Assembly (NCBI RefSeq): GCF_003316635.1
Contig: NZ_QNQP01000023.1
Location: forward strand, 1-52,441
DNA length: 52,441 bases
DNA from: Roseovarius dicentrarchi
Lineage (GTDB): Bacteria; Pseudomonadota; Alphaproteobacteria; Rhodobacterales; Rhodobacteraceae
Direction of reading: 5' to 3'
Numbering within the stretch: position 1 is the stretch's first letter; the number at the start of each line of letters is the position of its first letter. Below, one piece after another: positions 48,283 to 52,441 of this stretch. The notes below the pieces were generated by a model. That model did not search any database. It saw only the letters and a program-made list of their open reading frames with translations, and was not told where the DNA came from. The translations under genes were made by a program, and so were the position numbers.

Positions 48283-48519
48283 TCAGTCAGGTGCGCGGGT
48301 GGTCAGCGCCAGCGCGTGCAACTCGCCCGCAGGTCCGTCCATCTTGCCCTTGAGCGCGGCATAGACGGCGCGTTGCTGCTGCACACGGTTCATGCCCTTG
48401 AACGATGGATCAACGACCTCGGCCGCGAAATGCGCGCCGTCGTTGCCTTGCACGCTTATGCGGGCATCGGGAAACGCTTCGCGGATCATCGCTTCGATAT
48501 CGGTTGCGAGAATGGCCAT
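48283..48519 (-). CDS. BolA family protein
   Basis: 78 aa from ATG 48519 (MAILATDIEAMIREAFPDAR); the longer frame upstream is not BolA-like. Class II KH-like fold with the conserved VQGNDGAHFAAEVVDPSFKGMNRVQQQRAVYAAL. The His in HFAAEV is the candidate cluster ligand with GrxD. 63 bp upstream of grxD. Confidence 0.95.
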   Translation of the reverse strand: MAILATDIEAMIREAFPDARISVQGNDGAHFAAEVVDPSFKGMNRVQQQRAVYAALKGKMDGPAGELHALALTTRAPD

Positions 48520-48607
48520 GGGTGCCCTCCTGAACAGCGGTTCATACCGATGTAGAGGCCCGCCCGCCCAAGCGCAAGATGCCCGGCGCGCCAAACAGCA
48601 CCGCGCG

Positions 48608-49156
48608 CTACAAATCCTCGCCCAGGCGCAGCAATTCCTCCAGAAGATCGTCTTGCAGGCGCGTGCTGTCCCCACCGCCGAATTGCAGGCCACCGCCTGA
48701 ATACAGCGTGCCGTGTGTACGCGCCAGCATGACAGCCTGCGCAACCCCTTCGATCAGGCGGATCTTGTCCAGACAGCGCAGCGGATGTGCGAAAACCGAC
48801 CAGACCAGCCCCTGCGCAATCGCGTAGCGCCCATCCTGCGCGCTGTCGAAATTGGCCTGAAGCATGCGTTCTAATTCGGCGCGCCCCATGTCGCCTGCAC
48901 GGCCGATCGGCACCATGGCCCGCATGCGCCCGGCCGTGGCATCGGCCGTCAGCAACATCACTTGCCCGCCCACATTCAGGCGCCAGCCCCGGCCATGCCG
49001 AACGCCATCGGGATCCAGCGTGACCGCGATCTCGCCCAACCGGGCCAGTGACATCGACGGCGGGTCCATGACGCACGCCGCAGACTGCCCGGACGCCATG
49101 CCGGACCCGCCAAGAATAGCGCAAAGGGTGAGTATCACCGTGATTGTGCGCCGCAT
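48608..49156 (-). CDS. Hypothetical exported protein
   Basis: 182 aa from ATG 49156 (an ATG at 49195 is in frame but precedes the signal peptide). Signal peptide about residues 1-24 (MRRTITVILTLCAILGGSGM ... SGQSA). The pattern ELERMLQANFDSAQDGRYAIAQGLVWSVFAHPL faintly resembles the fold of type III secretion (CesT/Tir) chaperones, but a signal peptide argues against that role. I do not recognise a family with certainty. Confidence 0.7.
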   Translation of the reverse strand: MRRTITVILTLCAILGGSGMASGQSAACVMDPPSMSLARLGEIAVTLDPDGVRHGRGWRLNVGGQVMLLTADATAGRMRAMVPIGRAGDMGRAELERMLQANFDSAQDGRYAIAQGLVWSVFAHPLRCLDKIRLIEGVAQAVMLARTHGTLYSGGGLQFGGGDSTRLQDDLLEELLRLGEDL

Positions 49157-49340
49157 ATCGCTTCCTCGCTTCGGTGCTTGAGCGGACACTGCCATTTATG
49201 ATGTGCGTTCACCAACACCTTGTGTAAAATTTTACCCAAATTATTCGCCAATCGGACAAATCCAAACCACGGTCAGCTGGCTTGCGCCTCTGCATGCGCC
49301 GCGCCATTGTGCGGAGGTGTAACCGGTATGGGCGGGCAAC

Positions 49341-50288
49341 ATGCAGCAATCGACCAAATGGGGCCTGGTCTCCACGATCAAGGCAGACGCCGAGACGATC
49401 CTGAACTTTGCCGCGCATCATCTGGAGATAGGCGCACACCGCATCCACATCTATCTGGACGCAGATTGCCCTGACGCGCGCACCGCCTTGGACGCGCATC
49501 CCCGCTGCACCGTCACCCTGACCGATGATGCCTATTGGTCCAGACGCCGCGCGCGCCCGGACGCCCATCAGGCGCGCCAGACGGCCAACGCCACCCGCGC
49601 CTATCGCCGCCGTCCGGGGGTGGATTGGTTGGGCCATGTCGACGTCGATGAATTCCTCTGCCCGTCAACTCCATTCGCGGCGCAGCTGGCTGCCCTGCCC
49701 GAAGACGCCCGCACCGCCCGCGTCCGTCCGATCGAGGCATTGGCAAGCACCGCAGACGACCCCGCCGACGCCACCTGGTTCAAGGCATGCCACCCGCGGC
49801 AATCCCCCCGCAACGCACAGACCGAAGAGATTTATCCGACCTTCGGCGCGCTGCTGAATGGCGGGTTTCTCAGCCATGTGGCTGGCAAGATCTTTGTGCG
49901 CACCGGGCAGCAGAATCTGAGCCTTCGCATTCACAATGCATTCGATGGTGACGGACAGATCCCGAACAGGCACGATCTGGACCAGACCCTGCTGTGCCAT
50001 TTTCACGCGCATAGCTGGGACACCTGGCAGCGCGCCTACCGCTACCGGCTGCACAGCGGCTCCTACCGCGCGGGGCTGAAAGGCCCGGACAGCGTGCCGA
50101 TGACCATGAACGCGCTGTTCAATGCCATTGAATCCGAAGGCGGCGTGCCTGCCCTGCGCAGGTTCTATGATGAGGTCTGCACCGCCACGCCCGCCCTCCG
50201 CGCGCGCCTTGCCGCCCATAACCTGCTGCACCGGGTCGATCTGAACCTGGATGCCAAACGCGCCAAACATTTCCCGCACCACGCCTGA
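49341..50288 (+). CDS. Glycosyltransferase family 2-like protein
   Basis: 315 aa. GT-A-like start STIKADAETILNFAAHHLEIGAHRIHIYLD and a DxD-type motif in LGHVDVDEFLC (residues about 95-105), as in the Glyco_tranf_2_4 group common in Rhodobacteraceae, usually in surface polysaccharide synthesis. No signal peptide or transmembrane segment. Standing alone between a divergent hypothetical and the helicase gene; acceptor unknown. Confidence 0.85.
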   Translation: MQQSTKWGLVSTIKADAETILNFAAHHLEIGAHRIHIYLDADCPDARTALDAHPRCTVTLTDDAYWSRRRARPDAHQARQTANATRAYRRRPGVDWLGHVDVDEFLCPSTPFAAQLAALPEDARTARVRPIEALASTADDPADATWFKACHPRQSPRNAQTEEIYPTFGALLNGGFLSHVAGKIFVRTGQQNLSLRIHNAFDGDGQIPNRHDLDQTLLCHFHAHSWDTWQRAYRYRLHSGSYRAGLKGPDSVPMTMNALFNAIESEGGVPALRRFYDEVCTATPALRARLAAHNLLHRVDLNLDAKRAKHFPHHA

Positions 50289-50298
50289 GCCGGGCGCC

Positions 50299-50318
50299 CG
50301 ACTTTTCGCGAAAAATCG
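50299..50318. repeat. TTTTCGCGAAAA dyad after the glycosyltransferase gene
   Basis: CGACTTTTCGCGAAAAATCG: perfect except for one C/A pair, 11 bases after the stop codon. Same centre and nearly the same 20-base form as 15013-15032. Confidence 0.65.
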
Positions 50319-50370
50319 CCCACCGCCCAGATCAGAATACACCGTATTGTTCATGGTTCGGGCCATTTGA

Positions 50371-50400
50371 TTGACCATGCCCCCGTATTTGGGGTATGGC
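50371..50400 (+). promoter_or_regulatory. Predicted promoter of the helicase gene
   Basis: TTGACC (50371-50376), 18-base spacer, TATGGC (50395-50400). It would give a leader of about 95 nt before the ATG at 50500. Confidence 0.45.
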
Positions 50401-50430
50401 ACCGGTGGGCGTCCCTACATGCGGAGAACC

Positions 50431-50499
50431 GCAGGGTCGTACGGACCCGGACCCAATCAGTCGTACGGGCCTCGTTGCGTCCGTAAACCACGGATACAC
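50431..50499 (+). promoter_or_regulatory. Repetitive, structured leader of the helicase gene
   Basis: Two copies of TCGTACGG (50437-50444 and 50461-50468) and GTCCGTAAACCACGG, with no clear Shine-Dalgarno before the ATG (CACGGATACACATG). The CGTACG cores can pair with each other. DEAD-box helicase genes are often cold-induced through their leaders; a similar control is possible here. Confidence 0.45.
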
Positions 50500-52110
50500 A
50501 TGACAAAATTTTCCGATCTTAATCTGAACCCGAAGGTTCTGAAAGCTGTCGAAGAGACAGGCTATACCATGCCGACCCCGATTCAGGCAGGGGCGATTCC
50601 CCCCGCTCTCGCTGGGCGTGACGTCTTGGGCATTGCCCAGACCGGCACCGGCAAGACGGCGGGTTTTGTTCTGCCCATGCTGTCGCTTCTGGCCCGTGGC
50701 CGCGCCCGCGCGCGCATGCCGCGCAGTCTGGTCCTGTGCCCGACCCGCGAATTGGCCGCGCAAGTGGCCGAGAATTTCGACACCTACTCCAAGCATCTGA
50801 AACTGACCAAGGCCCTCCTGATCGGCGGCGTCAGCTTCAAGGAGCAGGACAAGCTGATCGACAAGGGTGTTGACGTGCTGATCGCCACGCCCGGCCGTCT
50901 TCTGGACCATTTCGAGCGTGGCAAGCTGCTGCTGACCGGCGTTCAGATCATGGTCGTGGACGAGGCGGACCGCATGCTTGACATGGGGTTCATCCCCGAT
51001 ATCGAGCGCATCTTCAGCCTGACGCCCTTCACCCGCCAGACTCTGTTCTTCTCGGCCACCATGGCGCCGGAAATCGAACGCATCACCAACACCTTCCTCA
51101 GCTCGCCCGAGCGCGTTGAAGTGGCCCGTCAGGCCAGCGCCAGCGAGACGATCGAACAAGGCGTTGTCATGCTCAAAGCCTCGCGCCGCGACCGCGAGGC
51201 CAGCGAGAAACGTCAGGTTCTGCGCATGATGATCGACGCCGAAGGCGACAAACTGACCAACGCCATCGTGTTTTGCAACCGCAAGATCGATGTCGACACA
51301 GTCTCCAAGTCATTGAAAAAGCACGGCCATGACGCGGCCCCGATCCACGGCGATCTGGACCAGAGCCAGCGCACGCGTACGTTGGACGGCTTCCGCGCCG
51401 GTGATCTGCGCGTGCTCGTGGCCTCGGACGTGGCCGCACGCGGTCTTGACGTTCCGGCCGTCAGCCATGTTTTCAACTTTGACGTGCCGTCCCATCCCGA
51501 GGATTACGTGCACCGCATCGGCCGGACAGGACGCGCTGGCCGCGACGGCAAGGCAATGATGATCTGCACGCCCAAAGACGAAAAGAACATGACCGCGATC
51601 GAGACGCTGATTCAGCGCGAGATCCCGCGCCTGGAAAACCCGCTGGGCACCAGCGATGCACCGGCCGCACAGCCAGATGCGGATGCCGCCGCCAAGGCAG
51701 AAACGCCCAAGCCGCGCCGGACGCGCAGCCGCAAAACCTCCAGCTCCGCAGCGAAATCGTCCGATACTTCAGAAGCTGAATCACCTGCGGCAGATACGCG
51801 TCCCGACGCCGCTTCGGCTGAGCAGTCCACCGCGCCGGTGGCCGCAGCAAAAGCAGAAGCGTCTTCCACAACGCAGGGCGAGTCGTCAAGCGAGCCGTTG
51901 AAATCCGCTCCTCAGTCTGAGCCGCGCAAAGATGATTCCTCCCAGCAGGACAGTAAGTCCAGCCGCTCGCGCAGTCGCGGCGGGCGCGGACGTTCGGGCG
52001 GCGGCAATGGAAACGGCAACGGAAACGGCAACGGCGAGAAAGTGGTCGGAATGGGCGATCATCTGCCCAGCTTCATCGCGCTGAGCTTTGAAGATCGCCG
52101 CACGGGATAA
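50500..52110 (+). CDS. DEAD-box ATP-dependent RNA helicase
   Basis: 536 aa from ATG 50500 (MTKFSDLNLNPKVLKAVEET); the in-frame ATG at 50371 falls in the leader. All helicase motifs are intact: TPIQ, AQTGTGKT, PTRELAAQ, TPGRLLDH, VDEADRML, SATM, and in domain 2 ASDVAARGLDVPAV and HRIGRTGRAG. Residues about 390-536 are a disordered, Ala/Ser/Lys/Glu-rich tail ending in SRSRGGRGRSGGGNGNG, an RGG-like RNA-binding tail. RhlE-type, likely used in cold adaptation or RNA turnover. A strong terminator follows. Confidence 0.95.
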   Translation: MTKFSDLNLNPKVLKAVEETGYTMPTPIQAGAIPPALAGRDVLGIAQTGTGKTAGFVLPMLSLLARGRARARMPRSLVLCPTRELAAQVAENFDTYSKHLKLTKALLIGGVSFKEQDKLIDKGVDVLIATPGRLLDHFERGKLLLTGVQIMVVDEADRMLDMGFIPDIERIFSLTPFTRQTLFFSATMAPEIERITNTFLSSPERVEVARQASASETIEQGVVMLKASRRDREASEKRQVLRMMIDAEGDKLTNAIVFCNRKIDVDTVSKSLKKHGHDAAPIHGDLDQSQRTRTLDGFRAGDLRVLVASDVAARGLDVPAVSHVFNFDVPSHPEDYVHRIGRTGRAGRDGKAMMICTPKDEKNMTAIETLIQREIPRLENPLGTSDAPAAQPDADAAAKAETPKPRRTRSRKTSSSAAKSSDTSEAESPAADTRPDAASAEQSTAPVAAAKAEASSTTQGESSSEPLKSAPQSEPRKDDSSQQDSKSSRSRSRGGRGRSGGGNGNGNGNGNGEKVVGMGDHLPSFIALSFEDRRTG

Positions 52111-52193
52111 AGCTGCTCCCGCCAGGGGTGCGTGGCTTGCTTGAAATTATCCTCGTTTGATTTCAAGTGACTACATTGATGTTCAAGATCCCC

Positions 52194-52231
52194 CGTCCGG
52201 GAGGCAATATCCCTTCCGGGCGTCGTTTTTT
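52194..52231 (+). terminator. Rho-independent terminator after the helicase gene
   Basis: 11-bp stem (CGTCCGGGAGG / CCTTCCGGGCG, two G-U pairs), 7-base loop, then TCG and six T. It ends 121 bases past the stop. Confidence 0.85.
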
Positions 52232-52316
52232 CTGTTTTCGAGCGTTGAACAAAACATGACGATCGTGTCTTCCAAAGGCACGCTCATCCGTCTGCGAAAT
52301 AGTGCAAGCGCATCTG

Positions 52317-52441
52317 TGTTGATTGTCATTGAGAACTGACCCGGCATTTTCATCGAGATCTGACCCACCCAGTCGTTATGATCTGCTGATTATGATGGCG
52401 TCAATGCTGTTGCCTCCTTTCGCTTTTTCTTCGCTGTTTCG
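52317..52441. mobile_element. IS21-family-like insertion sequence terminus (partial, right edge)
   Basis: Starts TGTTGATTGTCATTGAGAAC at 52317 and is the exact reverse complement of 2-126. It has the same two spaced direct repeats (52324-52342 and 52348-52366). The interior continues past the window, so no transposase can be seen. Between the helicase terminator and this end (52232-52316) I see no gene. Confidence 0.75.

Noticed and set aside
52157..52339. Short open frame running into the right IS end
   Set aside because: It starts next to the helicase terminator, has no recognisable features and ends only because of the IS sequence.

Overview
The window looks like one complete draft contig from the chromosome of a marine alphaproteobacterium of the Rhodobacteraceae (roseobacter group). 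The evidence is the high GC content and several family-typical gene sets: class II (B12-dependent) ribonucleotide reductase, DUF4167 next to prmC-prfA, the order trpGDC-moaC-moeA-lexA, an alphaproteobacterial SOS box, and a GTA-type holin/endolysin pair. Gene density is high. There is one tRNA and no rRNA or CRISPR array. Most genes are ordinary housekeeping genes.

Edges: positions 1-126 and 52317-52441 are the same IS21-like terminus in inverted orientation, so the contig stops inside two copies of one insertion sequence. The left copy cuts into a tniQ gene and supplies its stop codon. Between tniQ and the 3' end of nrdJ lie about 530 bp with tandem repeats that resemble a Tn7/Tn5053-like transposon end.

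Layout: 2.0-9.2 kb holds nrdJ, tRNA-Pro, DUF192, a double cold-shock protein, pdxH and fabI. 9.2-15.6 kb holds a LysE exporter, gpt, an aminotransferase, a PpiD-like foldase, trpE and a pseudouridine synthase. 15.6-24.1 kb holds a YibQ-like protein (minus strand), trpGDC-moaC-moeA, SOS-controlled lexA and comEC. 24.1-26.9 kb holds gltX and gltA. 27-34 kb is a minus-strand cluster: argC, ccmE, an endolysin/holin pair, ccmF, ccmH and an enoyl-CoA hydratase, with murI upstream. 34-35.3 kb holds an LsrB/VtlR-type LysR gene followed by a well-formed small RNA gene that I read as AbcR-like. 35.3-43.4 kb holds DUF4167, prmC, prfA, DUF1499, a ureohydrolase, mazG, an M24 peptidase, a PLP lyase and an RHH protein. 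43.4-46 kb holds a GMC oxidoreductase with a Tat-signal partner, and gloA. 46.2-52.1 kb holds a corrinoid protein with DUF1638, grxD-bolA, a secreted hypothetical, a glycosyltransferase and a DEAD-box helicase with a structured leader.

How the genes connect: tryptophan synthesis is split (trpE apart from trpGDC). The ccm genes mature c-type cytochromes, and a lysis pair of the gene-transfer-agent family sits inside that cluster. Two B12 enzymes are present: NrdJ, and a free-standing corrinoid protein that may be the cobalamin subunit of a split methionine synthase. Candidates for something less described are the tniQ/nrdJ junction, the LysR-sRNA locus, the corrinoid-DUF1638 pair and a family of TCGCGA-centred palindromes at gene 3' ends.
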